From CAWINY01 sp963837635 (lineage in GTDB: Bacteria > Acidobacteriota > Terriglobia > Terriglobales > Acidobacteriaceae), in NCBI GenBank assembly GCA_963837635.1, contig CAWINY010000007.1, forward strand, positions 1,302,001 to 1,366,000: a stretch of 64,000 nt of DNA. Direction: 5' to 3'. Positions 1 to 8,346 of this stretch are shown here, in pieces. A program made the position numbers and the translations under genes. How positions within the stretch are numbered: position 1 is the first letter of the stretch; each line of letters opens with the position of its first letter. A model generated the notes under the pieces. That model was given only the letters and a program-made list of their open reading frames with translations. It was not told where the DNA came from and did no database searches.

Positions 1-794
1 AGATTCATCTTGGTGACGAGCATCGATCCCAGAAGTGCCGCCGTGTCCTCGCCGATCTTTCCCTTGGCGAGATTCACCAGAAGGATCTTGCCGTCGTCCA
101 TGACCCGCCGCAGATCGAAAGCGCTCTTCGGCTGGCCGATGATGCGGCGGAGCAGGGGATTCACCAGAAATTCACCAACCTTGTTCTGGATCGGAGCTAT
201 GGCCTCCGTGCGGAAGTGGGACGGATATTTTTCGAACTCGCGCAGCCAGAAACTGCGGACTTCCGCGTTGCGGATGCTCGTCACCGCCCAGCGGCGGAAG
301 TCGGCGTCCACGAGGATTCGCGGGATGTCGAGTAGCGTGCTCTCCGGCAACTCGATGACCGTGAGGAGGGCGTTACGCAGGATGTATTCCATCCGCGGTC
401 CCCAGGACTCCGGCCAGATCTTCTTGAAGGCGCTAATCAGCCCCGATACCGCAAGCGGCCGGGTGGCCGGGTCCACCGCTTCCAGAGGATTGAAAGCGAG
501 CGGTGCACGCGAATCGGGGACATTGAAGTAGATAATGTCGGTTTTCCATTCCTCGGGCACCGCGCGCAACACGCGCTCGACAAGATCGCCGTGCGGATCA
601 AGCAGTGCGACGCCCTCGCCATGGGCAATGTCCTGCAAGACAAGGTTCGCGATGAGTGTGGATTTGCCGGTGCCGGTCTTGCCGATGATGTAGGTATGCG
701 CCCGGCGGTCGGGGCGGCGGATGCCGAAGCGCTTCCTCTGGTTGCGGAAATTGGTCTCGCCGAGAATGGTGATGTGGTCGTTCTCCATTTGCAT
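1..794 (-). CDS. VirD4/TraD-like type IV coupling ATPase (C-terminal part cut by window edge)
   Basis: Reading the minus strand from ATG at 794 (a second in-frame ATG lies at 788) gives about 264 residues that run off the left edge without a stop. Walker A, GKTGTGKST, lies near residue 40 and is followed by ALLDPHGDL, which fits the strand after the P-loop in HerA/FtsK-type ATPases. Later blocks such as IIYFNVPDS, LAFNPLE and KILLVNLAKGKIGED (Walker B region) match proteins annotated as TraM-recognition or TraD/VirD4-like DNA-binding ATPases. In that family the protein couples DNA to a transfer channel or acts in mobile-element DNA handling at the membrane. No membrane segment is visible at this N terminus, so it may be a soluble member. 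Its presence supports a mobile-element origin for the left part of the window. Confidence 0.75.
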   Translation of the reverse strand, partial: MQMENDHITILGETNFRNQRKRFGIRRPDRRAHTYIIGKTGTGKSTLIANLVLQDIAHGEGVALLDPHGDLVERVLRAVPEEWKTDIIYFNVPDSRAPLAFNPLEAVDPATRPLAVSGLISAFKKIWPESWGPRMEYILRNALLTVIELPESTLLDIPRILVDADFRRWAVTSIRNAEVRSFWLREFEKYPSHFRTEAIAPIQNKVGEFLVNPLLRRIIGQPKSAFDLRRVMDDGKILLVNLAKGKIGEDTAALLGSMLVTKMN

Positions 795-940
795 TCCAGC
801 GTAGGGAAACAGCGTGCGTCGCAATAGGCGGGCGGAGTTGCTCCCAGCGGCAAATCTCCGGCGCGCCCCAACTTGACCACGACGCAGAGAGTGGTACTGT
901 CATAATGGTTCTTTGGAAGAAGAGAAAGGAGGAGAACGTC

Positions 941-1177
941 ATGGGTGCAACGATACGTGCCCGCGTCAAAGGGGGCGTGTTGGAACCGCTGGAAAAGTTG
1001 GATCTTCCCGAAGGGGAGGAGGTGCTCCTCACGGTCGTCGGAGCCCCGACGCCTGGCAACCGGGAGGCGTTCGAACGATCTTTCGGAAGCTGGAAGGGGA
1101 CGATTGATGCCGAGAAGCTGATCCGCGACATTTATGAGGATCGCCTCATCTCAACCCGCCCGGAGCCGAAGCTATGA
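941..1177 (+). CDS. DUF104/AF2212-like antitoxin
   Basis: This 78-aa protein begins with GATIRARVKGGVLEPLEKLDLPEG, here quoted in parts: IRARVKGGVLEPL and LDLPEGEEV. That swapped-hairpin beta N terminus is typical of the DUF104 (AF2212-like) antitoxins that pair with PIN toxins. An upstream ATG exists at 905, but AGGAGG at about 928-933 sits 7-8 bases before the ATG at 941, which decides the start. The C terminus (residues 45-78) is charged and probably wraps the toxin. Its last four bases overlap the next gene (ATGA), so the two are translationally coupled. It is expected to neutralise the toxin and to repress its own promoter, as is known for this class. Confidence 0.8.
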   Translation: MGATIRARVKGGVLEPLEKLDLPEGEEVLLTVVGAPTPGNREAFERSFGSWKGTIDAEKLIRDIYEDRLISTRPEPKL

Positions 1178-1575
1178 ACGCGCGCTACCTGGTGGATACG
1201 GACTGGGCCATCGATTATCTGAACGGACAGGAGCGAACCCGAAAACGCCTCGGAGAGCTTGGAGACAGCGGGCTGGCATTTTCCATGCTTTCGCTGGCAG
1301 AAGTCTATGAGGGCATCTTGTACTCGAAGGACCCCGAAAAAAATGAAAAAGGCCTGCGAGACTTTCTGCAATACGTAACCATCGTAAGCATCAACGAAGA
1401 TACCTGCCGGCTGTTTGGCAAAGAGCGGGGTCGGCTGCGCGCACAGGGAAAACGCGTTGCCGACTTCGACCTCATGATCGGCGTTACCGCCCGCCAGCAC
1501 GACCTCATGCTCCTCACCAATAACCGCAGGCACTTCGAGAACATCGAGGATCTGCGAATCGAAAGCATCTCTTAA
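1174..1575 (+). CDS. vapC: PIN-domain toxin, VapC type
   Basis: A 133-aa PIN-domain ribonuclease. The N-terminal motif YLVDTDWAIDYL gives the first acidic residue (D8, with D10), the SLAEVYEGI helix the conserved Glu, DFDLMIGVTAR the C-terminal Asp, and LLTNNRRHF the TxN motif of the family. The full set of acidic residues is present, so it should be an active Mg-dependent RNase. It is coupled by a 4-base overlap to the DUF104 antitoxin. Such pairs are common on mobile elements, where they stabilise the element. A strong terminator hairpin follows 6 bases after the stop. Confidence 0.85.
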   Translation: MNARYLVDTDWAIDYLNGQERTRKRLGELGDSGLAFSMLSLAEVYEGILYSKDPEKNEKGLRDFLQYVTIVSINEDTCRLFGKERGRLRAQGKRVADFDLMIGVTARQHDLMLLTNNRRHFENIEDLRIESIS

Positions 1576-1581
1576 CATTTC

Positions 1582-1609
1582 TTAGCCTCCATCCGAGGCT
1601 AATTTTTTT
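1582..1609 (+). terminator. rho-independent terminator after the toxin gene
   Basis: TTAGCCTC at 1582-1589 pairs with GAGGCTAA at 1595-1602 and is followed directly by seven T residues. It ends the toxin-antitoxin transcript. Confidence 0.85.
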
Positions 1610-1801
1610 ATCTTTTCCTGCACATCCTCCTGCGCGGCGTCGCACGCAGTCACACCCTTTTACGGACTCGGTTACGGCAACATGCTTGCCGCCTCCGGCA
1701 CCTGCGCCCGTCTTTTTTCTTTTCTTTTCCTCCCCATGCTGAAGGTGAGGCTCACCCTCTGAGCCCGACGAGCACCTTCACAACAAAATAGGAGAAGAAC
1801 G

Positions 1802-2647
1802 ATGACGCAGGATCAATTCCGCACGCGCGTGGAACGTGCCGAGCGCGAGGTCTTTGTAATCACTCGGGGCGAGGACGGCTACCACGTGCGCTCCGCCCAC
1901 AACCCCGCGAACGCATATCTCGTTACCGATACGGAAGGGGAATGGCTTTGCAACTGCCCCGACTTCGAATCGCACAGCGAGGACCCGGGATGGCAGTGCA
2001 AGCACGTCCTCGCAGTAAAGAACAAATATGGCGAACCGGCGAGCTACGAGGCCGGGGAGCACGCCGCCATACGTTCCGAAGGGAATGCGCCGGAGGAAAC
2101 GGTGATTGCCACCCCGCCCACGCAGATGGCGATCAAGCGTTCGGTGAGTCCCGACGGCAGGATCGACTCGGTCTCAATCGAGTTTTCCCTGCCCGTCTCC
2201 GGGATCAGCGGCGACATGATCAAGACCCAAGCCCTGCGGGTGCTCCGGCTGCAAGCCGAGATCGCCTGGCAGTTCCTCAACTTGAACGGCAAGCGTCCGG
2301 CAGCGAGTGTGCCGCAGAACGGCACATTCCAGAAGAGCAACGGCAACGGCTCGACTGCCGCCGGTCGCGTGCTCGATCTTGGCGTGACGAACGGCCCTTA
2401 CGGGGAGCGATACTTTTTGAACGTGGCCGTGGGGCGCGAGCGGGCGCGCCTCTTCGGTTCTGCGAAGAAAATCGCCGACGCGCTCAGGGCGCTGGGCGAG
2501 AACATCCCGCCCGAAGAACTGGGTGGCGGCATGCGCTTCAATCTGCCCTGCCGGGTCACGACCGAGCGCAGCGCCGACGGCCGGTATTTGAATGTCACGC
2601 ATCTCTTGCCCGTGCGGGTGGATGGTGAAGCGAGGTGGAGCGCATGA
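1802..2647 (+). CDS. SWIM zinc-finger protein
   Basis: A 281-aa protein with a SWIM motif: WLCNCPDF followed by WQCKHVLAV, that is CxC...CxH at about residues 49-68. The rest (residues 90-281) has no domain I recognise; it contains IEFSLPVSG and a repeated-looking alpha/beta stretch ending in a LNVTHLLPVRV strand. SWIM fingers bind DNA or proteins, often next to helicases or nucleases. The start at 1802 has AGGAGAAG just upstream. The stop overlaps the following nuclease gene by four bases (ATGA), so the two proteins probably act together in DNA repair or mobile-element maintenance. That role is inference. Confidence 0.75.
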   Translation: MTQDQFRTRVERAEREVFVITRGEDGYHVRSAHNPANAYLVTDTEGEWLCNCPDFESHSEDPGWQCKHVLAVKNKYGEPASYEAGEHAAIRSEGNAPEETVIATPPTQMAIKRSVSPDGRIDSVSIEFSLPVSGISGDMIKTQALRVLRLQAEIAWQFLNLNGKRPAASVPQNGTFQKSNGNGSTAAGRVLDLGVTNGPYGERYFLNVAVGRERARLFGSAKKIADALRALGENIPPEELGGGMRFNLPCRVTTERSADGRYLNVTHLLPVRVDGEARWSA

Positions 2648-3444
2648 GCGCGACCCCCGTTTCCGATCCTGAAGCAAAGGTGGATGCGGAGGCAACTCCG
2701 CATCTTTCCAATTCCCGCTTGCAGAAGTACCTTACCTGCCCGGAGCAATACCGGCTCCACTATATAGAGAAACTGCAGGCGCGGATTGCCTCGGCGAGCC
2801 TCGTCTTTGGCTCCGTCATGCACCTGGCTTTGGCCGGTCACTTCCGGCAAAGGCACGATCCGGTGGCGATGTTCGACCGGGAATGGCAGGCGCTCCGCTC
2901 GCTCGAACTGCGCTACTCCCGCAAGGAGACCTGGGATTTTCTCCACTCGACCGGCATGGCCCTCCTCGAAGAGTTCCGCCGTGAACATGCGGGGCGTGTC
3001 ACACGGGTGCTTGCGGTGGAAGAGCCATTCACCCTCAACCTCTCGAACCTGCATCTGCCCTTTGTCGGCATCATCGACTTGGTGGGGGAGGTGGAGGGAA
3101 AGCTCACGCTCATCGATTGGAAGACGGCCGGGAGCGACTTCGAAGAGTTCGAGGTCGAACTCATGGACCAGCTCACGGCGTACCAGCTCGCCCATCCGGA
3201 GGTGGAGCAGGCCGCCGTGTGCGTTTTCCTGAAACAGAAGAAACCGCGGATCGTTTGGCATCTGACCCGGCGCGAGCCTTTGCATGTTGTGGAGTATCTC
3301 CATAAGGCGGAGGCCGTCATGGGGCAAATCGCCGGTGGCGTCTTCTACAAGCGCTTCGGCCGTTGGTGCCGGCAGTGCGAATTCCTGCCGCTGTGTTTGG
3401 GGGATGAAAAGAAAGCGAACGAGACTCTGGTAAGAATTGGTTAA
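2644..3444 (+). CDS. PD-(D/E)XK nuclease with a C-terminal cysteine cluster (RecB/Cas4-like)
   Basis: About 266 aa. The opening helix NSRLQKYLTCPEQYRLHYIEKL is of the RecB-nuclease type (cited here as LQKYLTCPEQYRLHY). FGSVMHLALAGHF gives the conserved His, GIIDLVGEV the Asp, and LTLIDWKTAG the D-x-K motif with catalytic Lys. The C terminus has CRQCEFLPLC, which with the N-terminal Cys could hold a 4Fe-4S cluster as in AddB and Cas4. I chose ATG 2644 because it overlaps the stop of the SWIM gene. It is not part of the cas operon, being separated by a terminator and about 370 bases, although it is related to Cas4. It likely processes DNA ends with the SWIM partner. Confidence 0.8.
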   Translation: MSATPVSDPEAKVDAEATPHLSNSRLQKYLTCPEQYRLHYIEKLQARIASASLVFGSVMHLALAGHFRQRHDPVAMFDREWQALRSLELRYSRKETWDFLHSTGMALLEEFRREHAGRVTRVLAVEEPFTLNLSNLHLPFVGIIDLVGEVEGKLTLIDWKTAGSDFEEFEVELMDQLTAYQLAHPEVEQAAVCVFLKQKKPRIVWHLTRREPLHVVEYLHKAEAVMGQIAGGVFYKRFGRWCRQCEFLPLCLGDEKKANETLVRIG

Positions 3445-3450
3445 CTTTTC

Positions 3451-3481
3451 AAGAGCCACGCAATTTTGCTGGCTCTTTTTT
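3451..3481 (+). terminator. rho-independent terminator
   Basis: AAGAGCCA at 3451-3458 pairs with TGGCTCTT at 3470-3477, followed by a run of T to 3481. It isolates the SWIM/nuclease pair from the cas operon. Confidence 0.85.
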
Positions 3482-3811
3482 CTGGTCAGCGTTCATCCGT
3501 TCCTCCCAAGAGACGAACTTGCAAAGAAATACCGACCAGCGTTCTCCACTGGGTAACAGGCAACATTTCTAATGAGACATGACATTTCTGCCGACAACGA
3601 TTGCACTGCGGTTGCACATAGGCGTAAGCTGTCGGCCAACAAACGTGAAGAACTTTATTTGCGTTTGCGTCGTGCCAGCGCGAGCTGGAATAGCGATCAT
3701 CGGTTTGTGGTCTAACCCGTTTTGACCTATATCCACGCGTGGCCAAAGTCCTTCTCGTGGCCTCGTTCAGGGTTCGTTGAGTTCTAATTCCACGCCTTCA
3801 GGAGCGTCGCT
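3482..3811 (+). other. 330-base intergenic region upstream of cas3
   Basis: No gene is recognised here. It must hold the cas promoter, but I see no confident -35/-10 pair. AGGAG at about 3800-3804 is the ribosome binding site that sets the unusual TTG start of cas3 at 3812. Confidence 0.5.
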
Positions 3812-6523
3812 TTGGCCACTCCGACCTCAATCCAGAAACCCGTCGCAGATTTCGAGTCCATTTTCAAGGCGCTCACAGGTAATCCTCCGTATCCCTGGCA
3901 GTGCAAGCTATTCGAGCTGTTCCTCTCAGGCACGATTCCTCCCAACATCGATCTGCCGACCGGATCGGGCAAAACATCGATTATGTCGATCTGGCTTCTC
4001 GCGCTGGCCCGCCAAGCGCAACGGCCTCGAGACGTTTCTCTTCCTCGACGGCTGGTATGGGTTGTTGATCGTCGGGTGGTGGTCGATCAGGCCACTGAAG
4101 AAGCCGGTGAGATACGGAAACGCCTGGCTGATGTTAGTGAAGGCTCGCAGCTCCAAGAAGTGCGCGACTCCCTTCGCAAAATATCGCTGGGACGCGAGAA
4201 TGCCGAGGTAATCGCCATCAGCACGCTCCGCGGCGAGAAAGAAGATAACCGCGAATGGAGCGATGACCCCTCCCGCCCGGCCATCATTGTCGGCACGGTG
4301 GACAAGATCGGCAGTAGCCTTCTTTTTTCCGGATATGGGAACGGACTCTACTTCCGTGCGCAGCACGCGGGGTTACTCGGGCAAGATGCTCTCATCGTCA
4401 ACGACGAAGCGCACCTTACACCCGCATTTGCGGCTCTCCTTTCGGGCATAGAACGTGCTCAACAGAAGCCTGTCAAGTCATTCCGCACAATTCGCCTTTC
4501 TGCTACTCACACGCAGTCGACCGTCCGCTGGCCACAATCACTTGACGACGATTGCACCGACAAGCACTTCCGAGACATTTTCGAAGCCGAGAAACAGCTA
4601 CAGTTGCACACTGTCCCCGCTAGCAGGCGGGAGTCAAAGATGATTGAGCTCGCAATAGAGTTTGGTCCTGCGCGCACACTAATTTTCGTTCAAAAACCTG
4701 AAAATGCCCGGAAGATCGCAGCGGAGTTGACCAAGAAGGGAGCGAGCCAAGAGCGCATTCTCACCTTGACTGGAACCATGCGCGGCTTCGAGCGCGACCA
4801 GATGGTCGAGGGCGATGTCTTCAAAGTTTTCGCGAATCGTGAGCGGCCCACTGAGTCATGTTGGATTGTCGCCACTTCAGCCGGCGAGGTCGGAGTCAAC
4901 ATCAGCGCCGACCGGCTCATTACCGAAGTTGCCAAGTTGGATCATCTGCTGCAACGGTTCGGGCGACTCAATCGCTTCGGAGAAACGACTGGCCGCGCCC
5001 ACGTAGTGCTGACCCAGGCGGAGGAAGAGGACGAAGATAATAAGTCGATTCTTGAATTCTTGTGTGCTGACCTTCCGAAAACGGGTGCAATTAACATTTC
5101 ACCGGCAGCACTCTTCGGCCGTCCGCTTCCAGAGGCTGGGTGCACTAAGCCTCCGCTCCAGGCAATGCTCCACGACTGGTTAATCGATGTTTGGAGTCAA
5201 ACATCGCTTGGCGCCCATCCTGCGCGCCCGCAGGTAGATCCGTGGTTGCATGGAAAACAAGACAACTATCCCGAGACCTACTTGGCTTGGCGAAAGGACG
5301 TTTTCGATCTTGTGCGTGGCGACATCGACGCCAGTGATCGCGAAGAAATACTGGAAAAATATCGTTTACTTGCGCACGAGCAACTGCGCGAACCCACAAG
5401 AACGCTGGTGGAGAAGCTGGAACAACTCGAAATACCAGCAGATCGCGATTCCAGAATCCTATGCCGCAAGGCGGATGCAAGCGTTAAAGTGCTTGACTTG
5501 CGGGAAGACATTGTCAGGAAGTTGAAGACTGAGAAAGGGAAGCGGGAAGTCGTTGCCCAACTTGCCTATTGCCAACTTGTCTTTCCGCCAGATTGCGGCA
5601 CGCTGGAAAATGGTATGTTCTCGCCTGGAAAACCATCCAGTCCCGGCGGAGGGGCGGTGCCTTACGACGTCTCTGGGTGCCAAATGATGCGCGGCCAAGT
5701 GACGCGCGCGTCCTTTCGGGCTACTCGCTTGGAAGGAGGAGCGGGTGGCTGGTCGCTAGAGCGCATGGGAGCTATGCCGGGCCAGCACTACGAGCCTGTT
5801 CCCCTGCAGAACATTGAACCTGAAACGTTGCGTACTTTCGCGGCCGAGCACGGCTGGCGCTTTTTGCTGGCCGTCGAACCGGAGCCGCAGGAGAGCGAAG
5901 AAGAGGAGGTCGGCTTCGCTCTGCTCTACTTCGGCAAAGTCCAGCGAGCGAATTCGACAGTCCGTGTCTACTTGAAAGACCATCTCCCCGCTGTCGGCAA
6001 GATGGCCAAAGAACTGGGTCAGAAAGTTGCGGTGGACGAAGAGTTGGTCCGAGCCTTGGAACGGGCGGGGGAACTCCATGACCTCGGGAAGCAAGAGCGG
6101 ATATGGCAGAAGGCAGCCCGGAATACGGATCGCGAAGGAAAGCTCCTCGGGGATTGTGTTGCGAAGTCCATCTTGCCCATGCTGAGTCGCGACCTTGGTG
6201 GATTTCGCCACGAACTCGCGTCCCTGCGCCATGCCGAACAGAAGCTGCAAGGCGCGGGGCTTTCTCCTGAGATCCGCGATCTTGTCCTGCATTTGATCGC
6301 CGCACATCACGGCCATGCTCGGCCTTGTTTCCTAGAGCGAGCTTGCGACCGCGATCATTTGCGGGAAAGTGCCCGCTTGGCGCTAGAGACCGTGCAACGC
6401 TTTGGAAGATTGCAAGAGCGTTATGGTGCGTGGGGCCTTGCGTACCTGGAATCTATTCTGAAAGCGGCGGACGGGCTTGCGTCCGCCGATGTTAACGCAG
6501 AGGAGCAGCCCGCAAATGCCTGA
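3812..6523 (+). CDS. cas3: Cas3 helicase-nuclease, type I-G (HD domain at C terminus)
   Basis: A 903-aa Cas3 that unwinds and degrades DNA after Cascade binding. Walker A LPTGSGKT lies at residues 48-55, the DEAH box at 198-201, the SAT motif near 230, and QRFGRLNRFG is motif VI. The HD nuclease is C-terminal: HDLGKQ at 756 and AHHGHARP near 831. A helicase-then-HD order is characteristic of the I-U/I-G subtype, while most Cas3 proteins have HD first. The start is TTG with AGGAG at a good distance. Its last 8 bases overlap the start of the next gene. All visible catalytic motifs are intact. Confidence 0.95.
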   Translation: MATPTSIQKPVADFESIFKALTGNPPYPWQCKLFELFLSGTIPPNIDLPTGSGKTSIMSIWLLALARQAQRPRDVSLPRRLVWVVDRRVVVDQATEEAGEIRKRLADVSEGSQLQEVRDSLRKISLGRENAEVIAISTLRGEKEDNREWSDDPSRPAIIVGTVDKIGSSLLFSGYGNGLYFRAQHAGLLGQDALIVNDEAHLTPAFAALLSGIERAQQKPVKSFRTIRLSATHTQSTVRWPQSLDDDCTDKHFRDIFEAEKQLQLHTVPASRRESKMIELAIEFGPARTLIFVQKPENARKIAAELTKKGASQERILTLTGTMRGFERDQMVEGDVFKVFANRERPTESCWIVATSAGEVGVNISADRLITEVAKLDHLLQRFGRLNRFGETTGRAHVVLTQAEEEDEDNKSILEFLCADLPKTGAINISPAALFGRPLPEAGCTKPPLQAMLHDWLIDVWSQTSLGAHPARPQVDPWLHGKQDNYPETYLAWRKDVFDLVRGDIDASDREEILEKYRLLAHEQLREPTRTLVEKLEQLEIPADRDSRILCRKADASVKVLDLREDIVRKLKTEKGKREVVAQLAYCQLVFPPDCGTLENGMFSPGKPSSPGGGAVPYDVSGCQMMRGQVTRASFRATRLEGGAGGWSLERMGAMPGQHYEPVPLQNIEPETLRTFAAEHGWRFLLAVEPEPQESEEEEVGFALLYFGKVQRANSTVRVYLKDHLPAVGKMAKELGQKVAVDEELVRALERAGELHDLGKQERIWQKAARNTDREGKLLGDCVAKSILPMLSRDLGGFRHELASLRHAEQKLQGAGLSPEIRDLVLHLIAAHHGHARPCFLERACDRDHLRESARLALETVQRFGRLQERYGAWGLAYLESILKAADGLASADVNAEEQPANA

Positions 6524-7286
6524 ACTTCGTGTAGCTTTCGATCCTTGTAATCCTGGGCAGTTCTACGCCTGCTGTGGCCTGATCGAATTGTTCGACCTCA
6601 CTGGCGCGCGGACTTTCTCTCATTTTCAGATGAACCGGAGACAGCCGAGGAATGCAGAGCTTGTGCTGGAAAGCGAGTCGCAGCTCGATCTCGGCTTGGT
6701 GGCCCGAGCCATTTGCGAGGCAAAATATCAACCATTCCAGCGCCCGGCAGCAGAGGACAAGACCCCCGACAAGGATTCTATTGCGCCAGCGAAAGTCTTA
6801 ATCTTAGGCAAGGAGATCGTGCTGGACTGGTGGCTCGACTGGTTTCATGAGAAGGCTTGCTCACTGAAGTGCTGGGCCGGACAGGTGACGACTCAGAAAC
6901 TCGTCTCTATGCTGCCTAGCCGCATTCCCAGCCGCGATCTCTCGTTCGAGGAAGGCGTACTCACCACCACTCGCTTCGGCATTGATCCACGCTCCGCGTG
7001 GGTGGCGCTGAATCTCGGCTATTCGCCGAATGAGCAAGGGCAGGAATCGCGCACATACGCGGCGGTTGAGATGCTTGGAGCGTTCGGTCTTCAAGGCTTC
7101 CGTCCCGCAGGGACCCGCTCGGAGGGCTTTACTTACCACCTGTGGCTTTCGCCTCTGTCGCGGGCTGTGGCGCGAAGCATTTGCGCGGAGCCATGGAGCG
7201 GTTTCGCGTGCGCCGGTTACCGCTTCACCCTGGGAGAACGTGGCAGTTACAAGTATTTCAGTTTTGCCGAACCAGTTGCTTATTAG
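6516..7286 (+). CDS. csb3: Csb3 / Cas8g, type I-G effector subunit
   Basis: 256 aa starting MPELRVAFDPCNPGQFYACC, typical of the Csb3 (GSU0052-like) family, whose members begin with a D-x-x-N-PGQFxACCG-like block. It is thought to be the small Cas8-equivalent of the I-G effector complex, contacting PAM or stabilising the R-loop. An upstream in-frame ATG at 6477 lies deep in cas3; I prefer 6516, preceded by GAGGAG at about 6500, which makes an ATGCCTGA overlap with the cas3 stop. It is followed after 10 bases by cas7. No catalytic motif is expected or seen. Confidence 0.85.
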   Translation: MPELRVAFDPCNPGQFYACCGLIELFDLTGARTFSHFQMNRRQPRNAELVLESESQLDLGLVARAICEAKYQPFQRPAAEDKTPDKDSIAPAKVLILGKEIVLDWWLDWFHEKACSLKCWAGQVTTQKLVSMLPSRIPSRDLSFEEGVLTTTRFGIDPRSAWVALNLGYSPNEQGQESRTYAAVEMLGAFGLQGFRPAGTRSEGFTYHLWLSPLSRAVARSICAEPWSGFACAGYRFTLGERGSYKYFSFAEPVAY

Positions 7287-7296
7287 GAGAACCGAT

Positions 7297-8343
7297 ATGT
7301 CATTACAATTCGATGCTTGGCTTGCCGTTGACGGCCCTGTCGCCCTCACTATTACAGAAGCGCTCGAACCCGTTAATGGCGAGCACAGCGTCTTCTTTCC
7401 ACCAACTTTTGCTCCGCCCCAGGAGAGCGACAACGAGAAGCCCAGCTATGTAATCGACGACAACCGGACTTGCCTCGTGGACAGTCTGGGATCGCAGGCA
7501 AACAGATTGGAACCGATATTCATGCGCTCCGATTTGTCACAACTCACGCCACGCGTAACAGTGAGAATTAACGAACAGCGGACTGTCGATCTGCTGGAAG
7601 CCGGACACCGTGCTGCTGACGCCGTGGTCCGATTCTCGGACCAATGGGAAAAGTTGCAGAGCGCATTCCTCCGATACCGCGACCAAGGGGATGCTCAGCC
7701 GCTCGCCAAAATTGCCCCCACATCACTGGTGTTCGGCGCTTGGGATTCGCGCGACACCGGAGCAAAAATCCCACGGTTGATTGAATCCACGGTGCGCGCG
7801 TATGGCGTCGAAAGTGTAACCCGCTCCGCGCAGTACTTTTCGGTCCTGGAAAAAGAAGAAGTCGAACAGATGGAACTCGACGAACTAGGGCAAAAAGCAC
7901 TCTCGGCGCAGGGTCTATCGGACAGCCCGGCTGGGCGCACCGCAGGCGGTGTCATCGCCAAAGATGGAATCAAGCGGGAAGCCATGCTCAATCTGGTGGC
8001 TCTGCGGGCCTTAGGCGGTAGCGATCTTGAAGCCACCCGTAAGTTGCAGCGTTACATCCTCGGACTTGCGTTAGTGGCTTTCGTCGCTCCGGCACAGCTT
8101 TACCTGCGCCAGGGCTGTCTGTTGGTCGGCTCGGAGGGGAAGCCTGCCGCGAAGCAGATTGTTTGGCGAACCGGCAAGCGCGAGAATTTCGCTTTGACCG
8201 AGGAGCAGGTACTGACGTATGCAAACAGCGCCGCCAAAGAGTTCGGCGTTGGACCGGATGTCCAGGCCGTTTTTGACCCTAAGCTTGTGAAAGCGGCCAC
8301 GGATGAAAAATCAAAGAAGAAAACCAAAGCTGCGAAGGCATGA
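7297..8343 (+). CDS. csb1: Csb1 / Cas7, type I-G backbone subunit
   Basis: 348 aa of the Csb1 (GSU0053-like Cas7) family, the RAMP protein that multimerises along crRNA to form the effector backbone. Recognisable blocks are SLGSQANRLEP near residue 65, KIAPTSLVFGAWDSRDTG near 140-160 and the AGGVIAKDGIKREA and RYILGLALVAF stretches. The C terminus is a lysine-rich tail (KSKKKTKAAKA). The start at 7297 has AGGAGA just upstream; an overlapping longer open frame from 7030 is a shadow. It begins 10 bases after csb3 and ends 3 bases before csb2, so the genes form one operon. Confidence 0.93.
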   Translation: MSLQFDAWLAVDGPVALTITEALEPVNGEHSVFFPPTFAPPQESDNEKPSYVIDDNRTCLVDSLGSQANRLEPIFMRSDLSQLTPRVTVRINEQRTVDLLEAGHRAADAVVRFSDQWEKLQSAFLRYRDQGDAQPLAKIAPTSLVFGAWDSRDTGAKIPRLIESTVRAYGVESVTRSAQYFSVLEKEEVEQMELDELGQKALSAQGLSDSPAGRTAGGVIAKDGIKREAMLNLVALRALGGSDLEATRKLQRYILGLALVAFVAPAQLYLRQGCLLVGSEGKPAAKQIVWRTGKRENFALTEEQVLTYANSAAKEFGVGPDVQAVFDPKLVKAATDEKSKKKTKAAKA

Positions 8344-8346
8344 GCC

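Noticed and set aside
437..1131. Minus-strand frames at 437-880 and 598-1131
   Set aside because: They are shadows of the VirD4-like gene and the antitoxin gene; the true frame shows Walker A and B motifs.
2644..3444. A stand-alone cas4 for the CRISPR system
   Set aside because: The locus already has a Cas4 domain fused to Cas1, and this nuclease is coupled to the SWIM gene and separated from cas3 by a terminator.
7030..7296. Extension of cas7 to 7030
   Set aside because: The extra N terminus overlaps csb3 out of frame; AGGAGA and the family's usual start support 7297.
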